A stretch of DNA of 19,682 nt from CAYYGL01 sp964471235 (GCA_964471235.1 CAYYGL010000088.1:1-19682), one strand, 5' to 3'; positions 8,557 through 16,628 are shown, counted from the stretch's first letter. Numbers and translations: made by a program. The notes: generated from the letters alone by a model not told the origin.

Positions 8557-8576
8557 AAACAAACAATTGTTGGTTT
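8557..8576. promoter_or_regulatory. 20-bp near-palindrome, possible operator
   Basis: AAACAAACAATTGTTGGTTT is self-complementary around CAATTG apart from one mismatched pair. It lies inside the decarboxylase leader, about 70 bases before the start codon. It could be a repressor or activator site; it has no T-tract of a terminator. Confidence 0.35.
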
Positions 8577-8614
8577 CCGTTAGAATGGTAAAGTAAAATA
8601 TTTACAGCATGTCA

Positions 8615-8636
8615 CAATGTAATTCGTACTACATTG
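8615..8636 (+). promoter_or_regulatory. Inverted repeat abutting the decarboxylase ribosome-binding site
   Basis: The arms CAATGTA and TACATTG are perfect 7-base complements around an 8-base spacer (ATTCGTAC). The last G of the right arm is the first base of GAGGTGA, the ribosome site for ATG 8647. It could be an operator for a dimeric regulator or an RNA hairpin that affects access to the ribosome site. Confidence 0.45.
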
Positions 8637-8646
8637 AGGTGACGGT

Positions 8647-10071
8647 ATGATGGATTTCAAAGCGTTTCGTACACATGCCCATGAATTGGTGGATTGGATG
8701 GCAGATTACCTGGAGACTGTGGAGCAATACCCGGTGAAATCTTCGGTTGAGCCGGGAGCCATTCTGGCTAAATTACCCGACCACCCCCCGGACAAGGGGG
8801 AGTTGTTCCCGGAAATTTTTTCGGATTTTCAACAGATCATCCTTCCCGGGATGACCCACTGGCAGCATCCCTCTTTTTTTGCTTATTTTCCTGCCAACAG
8901 CAGTCCTCCGTCATTGCTGGCGGAGATGTTAACCGCCACCCTGGGCGCCCAATGCATGGTCTGGGAAACTTCCCCGGCGGCAGCGGAATTGGAAGAACGC
9001 ATGATGCAATGGCTGGCAGTGATGATTGGTATCCCCCGGAATTTTGCTGGTGTGATTCAGGATACGGCATCCACCGCTACGCTTTGTGCTATCCTGACCG
9101 CCCGGGAAAAGGCAAGCCGTTTTCAAACCAATCAACATGGATTAACCGGGCAGCCCCGGGCGATTTATGCTTCCTCCCAAACCCACTCATCCATCGAGAA
9201 AGCAGTGAAAATTGCCGGTTTGGGAAAAGAAGCCATGCACCTGGTTCCCGTGGATCCTGCTTATGCCATGCAACCGCAGGCACTGGAAACAGCAATCCGT
9301 GAGGATATTGAAAAAGGAATCCAACCGCTCTGTGTGGTTGCCACCATTGGTACGACGGGTTCAACCGCAATCGACCCCCTTAAAGCCATCGGTGAAATTT
9401 GTCAACGATATGAAGTGTGGCTTCATGTGGATGCCGCGTTTGCCGGCAGTGCTTTAATTTTACCGGAAAAGCGCTGGATGATTGACGGCATCGAGTCGAT
9501 CGATTCTTTTGTTTTTAATCCCCACAAATGGCTCTTTACCAATTTTGACTGCTCGGCTTATTTTGTGAAGGATAAAGATGCGTTGATAAAGACCTTCGAG
9601 ATTTTGCCGGAATATTTGAAGACGGAACGGGATCGCCTGGTCAACAATTACCGCGATTGGGGCATCCAGTTAGGACGGCGGTTCCGGGCGTTGAAATTGT
9701 GGTTTGTGATTCGCACCTACGGTGTGCATGGGCTGCAGGAAAAACTGCGCCATCATCTCCGCCTGGCTGCCGCTTTTGCAGAAAAAATAACTGCCCATCC
9801 CGATTTTGAACTGTTAGCCCCGGTTCCGTTGAATTTGGTTTGTTTTCGCTACCGCCCGGCAGATGTATCCTTTAGCGAAGAAAAATTAAATCGGTTAAAT
9901 GCACGCTTATTGAAGAAATGTAATGAAACCGGGAAAATGTATTTTACCCACACTGTTCTGAATGGTGTTTATACTCTTCGGATGGTCATCGGTCAGACGT
10001 ATGTGGAACAGCGCCACGTAGATGCGGCGTGGTCGTTAATTCAGGAAAAAGCGCAGGAAATGACGGCGTAA
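8647..10071 (+). CDS. Group II PLP-dependent aromatic-L-amino-acid decarboxylase
   Basis: The product has 474 residues and is full length for the animal/plant-type aromatic amino acid decarboxylases. Landmarks: HWQHPSFFAYFPANSS (71-86, substrate pocket side), SSQTHSSIEKA with His180 that stacks on the cofactor, HVDAAFAGSA with Asp262, and NPHKWL with Lys294, the Schiff-base lysine. PEYLK has Tyr323, the loop Tyr that separates true decarboxylases from aldehyde synthases, and GRRFRALKLWFVIRTYGV follows. All catalytic residues are present, so it should convert an aromatic amino acid (Tyr, Trp, Phe or DOPA) to the amine plus CO2 in the cytoplasm; the exact substrate cannot be told. ATG 8647 follows GAGGTGA at good spacing, and a second ATG at 8650 is possible. 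No transporter or amine-using enzyme lies beside it. It is convergent with cinA. Confidence 0.92.
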   Translation: MMDFKAFRTHAHELVDWMADYLETVEQYPVKSSVEPGAILAKLPDHPPDKGELFPEIFSDFQQIILPGMTHWQHPSFFAYFPANSSPPSLLAEMLTATLGAQCMVWETSPAAAELEERMMQWLAVMIGIPRNFAGVIQDTASTATLCAILTAREKASRFQTNQHGLTGQPRAIYASSQTHSSIEKAVKIAGLGKEAMHLVPVDPAYAMQPQALETAIREDIEKGIQPLCVVATIGTTGSTAIDPLKAIGEICQRYEVWLHVDAAFAGSALILPEKRWMIDGIESIDSFVFNPHKWLFTNFDCSAYFVKDKDALIKTFEILPEYLKTERDRLVNNYRDWGIQLGRRFRALKLWFVIRTYGVHGLQEKLRHHLRLAAAFAEKITAHPDFELLAPVPLNLVCFRYRPADVSFSEEKLNRLNARLLKKCNETGKMYFTHTVLNGVYTLRMVIGQTYVEQRHVDAAWSLIQEKAQEMTA

Positions 10072-10209
10072 AGCGTGATGGATAATGAGCACCAGCGCCT
10101 GTGGGGAAACGAGACAGGTCCTTTGTCAATCGTAATTCGTAAATCACTCATGGGCTACCCTGGTTCCCCGGGCATAATTTCCGGATGACAATATCCCCAC
10201 TTGCCCTGC

Positions 10210-11430
10210 CTACCCGGTCAGTTCCCGGCGCAGCAGTTCCAGGGCTGCCATGGCACCCTGCTGCTTATTGATGAGGCGATCCTTCCCGAAGACAAAACGA
10301 CGGGCAAAATCTTTTTCTGCCGTGGCAATGCCGATGTAAATTAGCCCGACCGGTTTCGCCGGTGTTGCCCCCCCGGGTCCGGCAATTCCGGTGGTAGAAA
10401 TACCGATATCGGTTGACAGGGCACTTCGCACTCCCGCTGCCATTTCCCGGGCAACTTCCTCACTGACTGCACCATATCGTTCCAGCACCTCCCGAGGAAC
10501 CCCGAGATGCTGAATTTTACTCTCATTACTATAGGTTACCATTCCGCCCATAAAATAATCCGAACTTCCGGGCACATTCGTGATGCGGTTCTGCACCAAT
10601 CCGCCGGTGCAGCTCTCTGCTACGGCAAGGGTCTTCTGCTGCTGCCGCAGCAATTCCCCAATCACTTCTTCAATCTCTCGATTCCCACGGGCGTAAACAT
10701 ACTTTCCTACAATGTCTAAGAATGCTTTTTCAAATGCCGGATAGGCATCACCGGAGGTACGGTCGGCGATTCGAACATCCACCCCGGTTATTTTGGGGAG
10801 GAATGCAATCTCATAATCCGGGTAACGTTGGAACAGCTCTTTGCAACGCTCGTAAATGTTGGATTCGGCTATAGCGGTGGTGCGATAAAGATGCACCCGA
10901 ATTGGCGGTAAATGGGCAGCTTTTTGTAAAAACGGCACCACATATCCATCGATCATGGCTTGCATTTCTTTGGGAACACCGGGTAATACAAAGACATGTT
11001 TACCGTTCTCTTCAAAGTGCATTCCCGGGGCGCTTCCCACCGGGTTGTCAATCATCCGGGCTTTCTCCGGGAAAAATGCTTGCTCCCGGTTAATTACCGG
11101 AATCTCCTTCCCCCGGCGGCGAAACCGTTGTTCAATCCTTTCCCAGACGACTTCATGAAACCGCAGGGGAGAATTAAAAAAAGCCGCCACATTTTTTTTG
11201 GTGATGTCATCGTGGGTGGGACCTAATCCGCCGGTTATCACGATCGCATCAAATTTTGCTACCGCCTCTGCCAGGGTGTTGCGGATGGCATCATCTTCAT
11301 CCCGAATGGTAAAAATTTCTTCTACCACAATCCCGATCTCATACAATTTTCCACCAATATAACTGGCATTACTATTGACCGTTTTGCCGTTCAACAACTC
11401 ATTTCCAATCGAAATAATCGCGACTTTCAT
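10210..11430 (-). CDS. cinA: CinA family protein (competence/damage-inducible; NMN amidohydrolase type)
   Basis: The product has 406 residues and both expected domains. The N-terminal MoCF/COG1058 domain (about 1-170) starts MKVAIISIGNELLNGKTVNSN and carries GGLGPTHDD and LPGVPKEM. The C-terminal PncC-type domain (about 250-406) has AVAESCTGGL, GSSDYFMGGMVTYSNESK and STTGIAGPGG. In the characterised family the N-terminal domain acts as an ADP-ribose pyrophosphatase and the C-terminal domain deamidates nicotinamide mononucleotide, recycling NAD breakdown products. The AESCTGG serine/threonine site is intact. ATG 11430 has a modest ribosome site (AGGA about nine bases before). It is read from the minus strand, tail to tail with the decarboxylase; the 138-bp gap between them has no clear terminator. 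Confidence 0.95.
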   Translation of the reverse strand: MKVAIISIGNELLNGKTVNSNASYIGGKLYEIGIVVEEIFTIRDEDDAIRNTLAEAVAKFDAIVITGGLGPTHDDITKKNVAAFFNSPLRFHEVVWERIEQRFRRRGKEIPVINREQAFFPEKARMIDNPVGSAPGMHFEENGKHVFVLPGVPKEMQAMIDGYVVPFLQKAAHLPPIRVHLYRTTAIAESNIYERCKELFQRYPDYEIAFLPKITGVDVRIADRTSGDAYPAFEKAFLDIVGKYVYARGNREIEEVIGELLRQQQKTLAVAESCTGGLVQNRITNVPGSSDYFMGGMVTYSNESKIQHLGVPREVLERYGAVSEEVAREMAAGVRSALSTDIGISTTGIAGPGGATPAKPVGLIYIGIATAEKDFARRFVFGKDRLINKQQGAMAALELLRRELTG

Positions 11431-11667
11431 AACTTACCGTCCTAATATGGGGAATGACTGTTTAAGCCTGTATTGCCGGATTGTCTTCAAATTTTCTCTC
11501 TCCCGGTTTTCGGTCAAAAATATAAATCGAGTGACGATGGGTTCAAAATGGAATCTCAATGAATAGGGAAAATTTCATTTGGCTTTACGCAGGCGCTTGT
11601 AACATCCGGTTATTTTTATTTATCAGCGTAACGAGTCGGTTAGCTCTATCTGATGTAGTGTAAGCGA

Positions 11668-11750
11668 AACCGCAGAGCGCGCAACGGATACGCAACGTTC
11701 GCAACGTGGGTGTTCATTAACCCGTTGCGTTCTTTGCGCACATTGCGGTT
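11668..11750. repeat. Imperfect inverted repeat with ACGCAACG units
   Basis: The left arm (11668-11697) runs AACCGCAGAGCGCGCAA... to ACGCAACG. The right arm (11723-11750) is its imperfect reverse complement, CGTTGCGTTCTTTGCG... to TGCGGTT. The spacer is about 25 bases and holds another CGCAACG copy, so three GCAACG-type units lie in a row. It has the look of a dispersed intergenic repeat or a small MITE-like element, and could form a long hairpin. Confidence 0.5.
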
Positions 11751-11979
11751 AACAAAACATGCCTTCAACCAGGGAGAACAACTCCGAAATGGGTTGAGGT
11801 CTGAAACCGATTGGATAACATGAATTAGAAAATAAACTTCGAGCTTTTTGTACTGTTAGCTGAATAGCTACCTAAAGTTTTTGACCCGGATAACGATAAT
11901 TTTTAAAATTCCCTCGATAAACTACGACTTTCTCATAAAGGAACCATTCATTTGGTCGATTAATTTTAAGATTAAACTG

Positions 11980-12007
11980 TTGAAAAAAATACACATTTTG
12001 TTATATT
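11980..12007 (+). promoter_or_regulatory. Candidate promoter of the LVIVD/Ig-repeat gene
   Basis: TTGAAA (11980-11985), 16 bases, then TATATT (12002-12007) followed by G. The surroundings are AT-rich. The spacing and second box equal those of the candidate promoter at 8421-8448. The leader would be about 70 bases. Confidence 0.45.
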
Positions 12008-12082
12008 GACTTCAAAATGAAGAAATCATAAATTTGTTCTGGTTATGTTGCCACGCCGACACCAAAATTGTAGGAGACTGTA

Positions 12083-15000
12083 ATGAGCAAATCGTTACTG
12101 ACCTCTATTTCTATGTCGTTAATTATATTCACGAGTCTACTGGCGCCGCCCTCCGTTCTGGCTCAAAAATCCGTTGCAGAATTTGTATCCAGCATATCAC
12201 CGCCTCGGGGTAAAATTCAATTTACCGACGGGGTTCGCCAGATTACCAAATCCGGAAACTATTTGTTAATTACGGATATCTGGGCGGGTTTACAGGTGGT
12301 CGATATCCAGGACATGAAGAATCCCCGACAGGTTGCTTTTGTGCGCACTGACGATGAAGCCTATAACACAACCCTCTCGGACAATTACGCTTTTTTAGCC
12401 AATGCCCGGGAAGGTGTTCAGGTATATGACATCGCCAATTTGCCGGAAATTCATAACATTTCCCGCATTCAAACGCCTGCCAATGCCCTGGCGGTAGCGG
12501 TTGACCCTCCCAATCTATTTGTTGCGGCTGGTAACCAGGGGGTGCTTGTATACAATATCTCAGACATAAAAACCCCGGTCGAAGTGAGTTCCGTGACCCC
12601 CGGGGCGTGGATTCAGTATGTTTATAAAAAAGACAATTTGCTCTACCTGGCTGCCAAAAAAGGAGGGCTTATTATCTACGATTTTTCCCAATTAGACACG
12701 CCTCGTAAATTGGTGCAATACCGCACCGGGTTTAATGCAATGAAAGTCCAGGTAGAGGGTACTCTGGCATATATTGCCGATGGTCCCGGGGGATTGTTGA
12801 TAATGAATGTGGAAAATCCCCAATTTCCCGTGGAAGTCAGTCGGATTAAGACCGTAGGTTTTGTCGGCGATTTAGTGAAGGTCGGGAACTATGTTTATTT
12901 AGCCAATCGGGACGTGGGATTACAAATTGTGAATGTAATCGATCCCCAAAATCCATTCTTAGAAAGTATTTATCCGACGGATGATAAAGCTTACGGGGTG
13001 TTCAAACAGGATATCCATGTTTTCTTAGCCGCGAATACAGCCGCATTCATTTTACGCCATAACAACGCCCCCCAATTACACCCGGTTTCTGACCAGCATC
13101 TAAAAGAGAATGCTCTGTTCACGTTGCAGTTGCAGGCAACGGAGCCGGATGGGGATCCGATTGTTTTCGAAGCCCGCAATCTGCCCGAGGGCGCTGAGTT
13201 CGAACCCCAGACCGGGCTATTCACCTGGACCCCCACGTATGAACAAGCCGGCACTTATCCTGATATCATTTTTCGGGTGATTGAACAGACTGCCTCCAAA
13301 CTGAGCGCCAGTGATACGATCTCGCTGTTTGTGGAGAATGTAAACCGCCTGCCGGATTTGCCCGCCCTGGAAAACCGGGTTATCGATGAAAACACGCCGC
13401 TGACCATTGCCGTGCCGGAAGGCAGCGATCCGGACAAAGAAGACCAGAACCGTTTAAGCTACCGGGCAGAGAAATTGCCGGACGGCGCTACCTTTGACCC
13501 CTCAACCCGCACCTTTCAATGGACGCCTACCTATGATCAATCCGGTGTCTATGTGGTGGATTTTTTGATGGATGACGGTAACGGCGGTATCGATCGGGAG
13601 CCGGTCACCATCACCGTCAATCATGTGGATCGAAAACCAACCATTGACTCTGTTGCCCACCAGGTGGTGGATGAAGCCCAAACCCTGACTATCGAATTAA
13701 CCGGTACTGAATTAGACCGGGAAGACCAGGACAAAATTTCCTTCCGAATGGAAAATCTACCGGAAGGTGCGACGTTTGACCCGGCAACTCACACATTTAC
13801 CTGGACGCCCACCTATGATCAATCCGGTGAGTACCCGAACATTGTAGCGATTATGCGAGCCGGCCAGTTGAGCGACACAACCTCTTTTTCCATCACGGTG
13901 AATCATGTGAATCGACCACCAGTATTGGCTGCCATCCCCAATCAGTCGATTGATGAAAACCAGGTGTTGACATTTACGATTAGCGGCAGCGACCCGGATG
14001 TGGAAGATGCCGGGAAGCTTAGTTACAGTGCGGCGAATCTGCCCGAGGGAGCAACCTTTGATCCGACAACGTTAACCTTCTCCTGGCAGCCCACGTTTGA
14101 GCAGTCCGGCGTCTATTCCGGCGTCTCTTTTACGGTAACCGACCCCAGCGGATTATCCGACAGCAAGGCAATTGTCATCACAGTGCATCATGTCAACCGG
14201 CCGCCAACAATGACTGCTGTGGAAGCTCATACGATAAATGAAAATGAAGTTCTGCAATTTCAACTCTCTGCCAGCGATCCGGATAAGGAAGACAGCGGGA
14301 AATTAACTTTTTCGGGAATTTCGATGCCGGAAGGCGCCACACTGAATAGCGTTACCGGGGAATTTCAATGGACGCCCACGTATGAGCAATCCGGTGAGTA
14401 TGCGGTAACGTTTATCGTTTCGGATGGGCAGTACCAGGATAGCACAAGGACAACCATCACTGTAAACCATGTGAATCGACCGCCAGTGATAAGTCTTCTA
14501 TCCACCTACTCGGTCGATGAAAATCAACCGCTTACTTTTATGGTTGAAGGCAGCGATCCCGATAAAGAAGATAGCGGATTATTAACCTTTGCGGTTCAGA
14601 ACCTGCCCGAAGGAGCTGCGTTTAATGCCGCAACCCGAACGTTTAACTGGACCCCCACTTACGAGCAATCCGGTGAATATTCGCTGGTATTTACGGTAAC
14701 CGATCCGGCAGGATTAATCGCCCGGCAACCCGTGACAATTACGGTGAACCATGTCAACCGTCCACCGGTGCTGGCGCCGGTCGCTGATATGACAGCCAAA
14801 GAGAACGAAGCAATTCACATTCAGTTAAGCGGCAGCGATCCCGATCGGGAAGATGCCGGAAAGCTGGTTTATGCCATCGCCAACCTCCCCGGTGGGGCAA
14901 CGTTAGATCCGGCCACAGGCGCTGTCTCCTGGCAGCCAACATTCGAACAATCCGGTATTTATAAACTCACCGCCACGGTCAACGACCCGGCAGGTTTGAG

Positions 15001-15925
15001 CGCCAGTCAGTCATTTACCCTGACGGTCACCAATGTCAATCGTCCCCCGCGCTTGCTCCCCTTTGCTCCCCCGGAAGGCAAAGAAAACGAATTGCTCACC
15101 TTCGCCTTACAAGCCCGGGACCCGGACAAAGAGGATAAGGGAAAACTGCAATTCAGCGCCGAGAATCTTCCCGAGGGAGCTAAACTCAATCCTACCAGCG
15201 GAGAATTCTCCTGGACGCCCACCTACGAGCAAAGCGGCAGTTACCCGGTGGTATTCAAAGTGCAGGACAGCTTTGGCGATTTTGCCACCTCGGAAGCGGT
15301 TATCCACATTGTGCATGTCAATCGCCCCCCCTCCTTACCGTCTGCCGGACCCTTTACCTTTACGGAAGGTAAGGAATCTCAATATGTACTACCGGCAGGG
15401 CAGGACCCCGATGCGGAAGATGCCGGAAAGTTGACATACCAGGTGGAGAATGCTCCCCGGGGACTTTTTTTCGGGGCGGCTTCCCGTAAAATTACCTGGA
15501 AACCGGATTTTGATCAAGCCGGTGAACACCGGGTGATTTACAAAGTAAGTGACGGGCTGGGACATGCCTCCCAAACCATCATCCTGAAAGTAGCGAATGT
15601 GAATCGTCCTCCCACATTAAAGGTGCCCGGTGAACAAACCGTGGCGGAAGGTAAAACGTTGACATTCCATGTTACAGCCACCGACCCGGACAAAGAAGAC
15701 CAGGGCAAGCTGAAAATAAAAGCAAACAATTTGCCTGCCGGCGCCAAATTTGATAAAAACAGCGGCGCTGTGGTCTGGACGCCCACATTTGAGCAGGCAG
15801 GAAATTACACGATTCAGTTTGTGGTTACTGACAAAGAAGGGCTCTCTGCCAATCACACCGTTTCCATTCAGGTGGTGGATGTGCCCCGGGCTTCTCCCGA
15901 GCCGGAAAATCCGGGCGGAGAGTGA
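12083..15925 (+). CDS. Large secreted protein: LVIVD beta-propeller plus ten Ig-like/cadherin-like repeats
   Basis: The product has 1280 residues. The signal peptide ends near SVLAQKS (about residue 28). Residues about 45-325 form LVIVD-type propeller blades of about 42 residues each, such as GNYLLITDIWAGLQVVDI, DNYAFLANAREGVQVYDI and GNYVYLANRDVGLQIVNV; six are clear and a seventh is weaker. Residues 328-1269 are ten tandem putative-Ig/cadherin-like domains. Each has DEN or KEN near the start, a DPDKED acidic loop that may bind calcium, NLPEGAxFxPxT, WTPTYEQSGxY, and a closing VNHVNRPP linker. The C-terminus (PEPENPGGE) is short and shows no type IX sorting domain, LPXTG motif or membrane helix, so the anchor is unknown. 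ATG 12083 follows TAGGAG at good spacing. A role in adhesion or matrix is an inference from architecture alone. Confidence 0.92.
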   Translation: MSKSLLTSISMSLIIFTSLLAPPSVLAQKSVAEFVSSISPPRGKIQFTDGVRQITKSGNYLLITDIWAGLQVVDIQDMKNPRQVAFVRTDDEAYNTTLSDNYAFLANAREGVQVYDIANLPEIHNISRIQTPANALAVAVDPPNLFVAAGNQGVLVYNISDIKTPVEVSSVTPGAWIQYVYKKDNLLYLAAKKGGLIIYDFSQLDTPRKLVQYRTGFNAMKVQVEGTLAYIADGPGGLLIMNVENPQFPVEVSRIKTVGFVGDLVKVGNYVYLANRDVGLQIVNVIDPQNPFLESIYPTDDKAYGVFKQDIHVFLAANTAAFILRHNNAPQLHPVSDQHLKENALFTLQLQATEPDGDPIVFEARNLPEGAEFEPQTGLFTWTPTYEQAGTYPDIIFRVIEQTASKLSASDTISLFVENVNRLPDLPALENRVIDENTPLTIAVPEGSDPDKEDQNRLSYRAEKLPDGATFDPSTRTFQWTPTYDQSGVYVVDFLMDDGNGGIDREPVTITVNHVDRKPTIDSVAHQVVDEAQTLTIELTGTELDREDQDKISFRMENLPEGATFDPATHTFTWTPTYDQSGEYPNIVAIMRAGQLSDTTSFSITVNHVNRPPVLAAIPNQSIDENQVLTFTISGSDPDVEDAGKLSYSAANLPEGATFDPTTLTFSWQPTFEQSGVYSGVSFTVTDPSGLSDSKAIVITVHHVNRPPTMTAVEAHTINENEVLQFQLSASDPDKEDSGKLTFSGISMPEGATLNSVTGEFQWTPTYEQSGEYAVTFIVSDGQYQDSTRTTITVNHVNRPPVISLLSTYSVDENQPLTFMVEGSDPDKEDSGLLTFAVQNLPEGAAFNAATRTFNWTPTYEQSGEYSLVFTVTDPAGLIARQPVTITVNHVNRPPVLAPVADMTAKENEAIHIQLSGSDPDREDAGKLVYAIANLPGGATLDPATGAVSWQPTFEQSGIYKLTATVNDPAGLSASQSFTLTVTNVNRPPRLLPFAPPEGKENELLTFALQARDPDKEDKGKLQFSAENLPEGAKLNPTSGEFSWTPTYEQSGSYPVVFKVQDSFGDFATSEAVIHIVHVNRPPSLPSAGPFTFTEGKESQYVLPAGQDPDAEDAGKLTYQVENAPRGLFFGAASRKITWKPDFDQAGEHRVIYKVSDGLGHASQTIILKVANVNRPPTLKVPGEQTVAEGKTLTFHVTATDPDKEDQGKLKIKANNLPAGAKFDKNSGAVVWTPTFEQAGNYTIQFVVTDKEGLSANHTVSIQVVDVPRASPEPENPGGE
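13064..15889 (+). repeat. Ten in-frame Ig-like domain repeats, period 279-285 bp
   Basis: Units end at the Arg codon of each V-[ND]-x-R linker (Arg of VPR for the last): 13064-13348, 13349-13633, 13634-13915, 13916-14200, 14201-14479, 14480-14761, 14762-15043, 15044-15325, 15326-15607 and 15608-15889. Six are exactly 282 bp. Patches such as TGGACGCCCACCTATGA recur closely, while the rest has diverged. Unit 1 lacks the ED of the acidic loop, and unit 9 is the most divergent (WKPDFDQAGEH). They encode protein domains and are not a CRISPR or mobile element. Confidence 0.9.
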
Positions 15926-16049
15926 AAAACATGGGTGGGTAGCAGCGGGGTGAGTGGTGAGTGGTAGAATAGTTTCTTATCGCTCATCATTCCCCCAACC
16001 CCTATCCCTCTCTCCCCTTTACCTTATATCAGTTCCCATACATCCGAAT

Positions 16050-16628
16050 ATGCCAATGACTCGCTTTTGCCTATTACTCATCCTGTCCCTATCCTTCCTG
16101 TCCGCCCAACGCTGGCAAACGGTTGGATTGGATAGCATGGTGGTTTCCTCGCCGAACTTTCGCATCCTATACGCCTCCCGGGGAAATGGGGCGGCGCTTT
16201 CATACTTCGGCAACCCTCCTTATCCCAATCGCTTCTGGATGGTAGGCGATATGTGGTTTCTGACCTCACCAAAAGGATGTGATGCTTATTTTGTGATGGC
16301 AACGGATTCCATGAATAAAGGGGAAATGATTGCCGCCGGTTATTCATTAGGGAAACGGCAAATCATCATTGCTCGGGTAGTACGGCAGCCGGATAGTTCC
16401 CTCACCCTGATTCCCATTGCTGTAAAGCGGGTTGAGATTCTCAATATGGAACACAAATACGTTTTCAAATGGATTGTTTATCGTAAGGAAAATGTGCTGC
16501 AAATAGACGTCAATGGTGTACCGTTTCGTATGCCCAGCCCGCTTCCGGTTTCCAAATTCACTTGTTTCGGCTACCTGATTCACCAGGGGGTGGTCAAGTT
16601 CAAAGAGATAAAAATTGAAGGGGACTGA
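16050..16628 (+). CDS. Small exported beta-rich protein, unknown function
   Basis: The product has 192 residues from ATG 16050. MPMTRFCLLLILSLSFLSAQRW is a clear signal peptide with cleavage after LSA, and this decides the start. A GTG at 15954 would add 32 residues of Pro/Ser-rich text before the signal peptide and is unlikely. No strong ribosome site is visible. The mature part is rich in beta strands. Its end (VLQIDVNGVPFRM, then FGYLIHQGVVKFKEIKIEG) resembles the last strands of concanavalin-like/LamG or 3-keto-disaccharide-hydrolase-type sandwiches, where an F-x-x-I-x-I strand closes the sheet. This is fold-level resemblance only. It lies 124 bp downstream of the LVIVD/Ig gene on the same strand and might be read with it. 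Confidence 0.72.
   Translation: MPMTRFCLLLILSLSFLSAQRWQTVGLDSMVVSSPNFRILYASRGNGAALSYFGNPPYPNRFWMVGDMWFLTSPKGCDAYFVMATDSMNKGEMIAAGYSLGKRQIIIARVVRQPDSSLTLIPIAVKRVEILNMEHKYVFKWIVYRKENVLQIDVNGVPFRMPSPLPVSKFTCFGYLIHQGVVKFKEIKIEGD

Larger units (their letters stand above)
8337..8646 (+). other. 310-bp leader region between the Uma2 remnant and the decarboxylase
   Basis: No convincing gene is seen here. It carries a candidate promoter (8421-8448), a 20-bp near-palindrome (8557-8576) and a 22-bp inverted repeat (8615-8636) that touches the ribosome site of the decarboxylase gene. If the promoter is right, the decarboxylase mRNA has a leader of about 190 bases. A short open frame from 8394 to 8591 has no ribosome site and an unconvincing composition. 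Confidence 0.6.
11431..12082. other. 652-bp divergent intergenic region
   Basis: This lies between the divergent cinA and LVIVD/Ig genes. I find no open frame with coding character. It contains a long imperfect inverted repeat (11668-11750) and a promoter candidate for the plus-strand gene (11980-12007). The rest is AT-rich without an evident element. Confidence 0.6.

Noticed and set aside
8394..8591. 65-codon open frame in the decarboxylase leader
   Set aside because: It has no ribosome site, an unlikely composition, and overlaps the promoter candidate.
10072..10209. Bidirectional terminator between the convergent decarboxylase and cinA genes
   Set aside because: I looked for a stem with flanking T and A runs and found none that is convincing.
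13064..15889. CRISPR array or tandem mobile repeat
   Set aside because: The units are about 282 bp, in frame throughout, and encode a regular protein domain.
15954..16049. GTG 15954 as the start of the small exported protein
   Set aside because: It would place 32 low-complexity residues before a clear signal peptide; ATG 16050 gives a normal exported protein.
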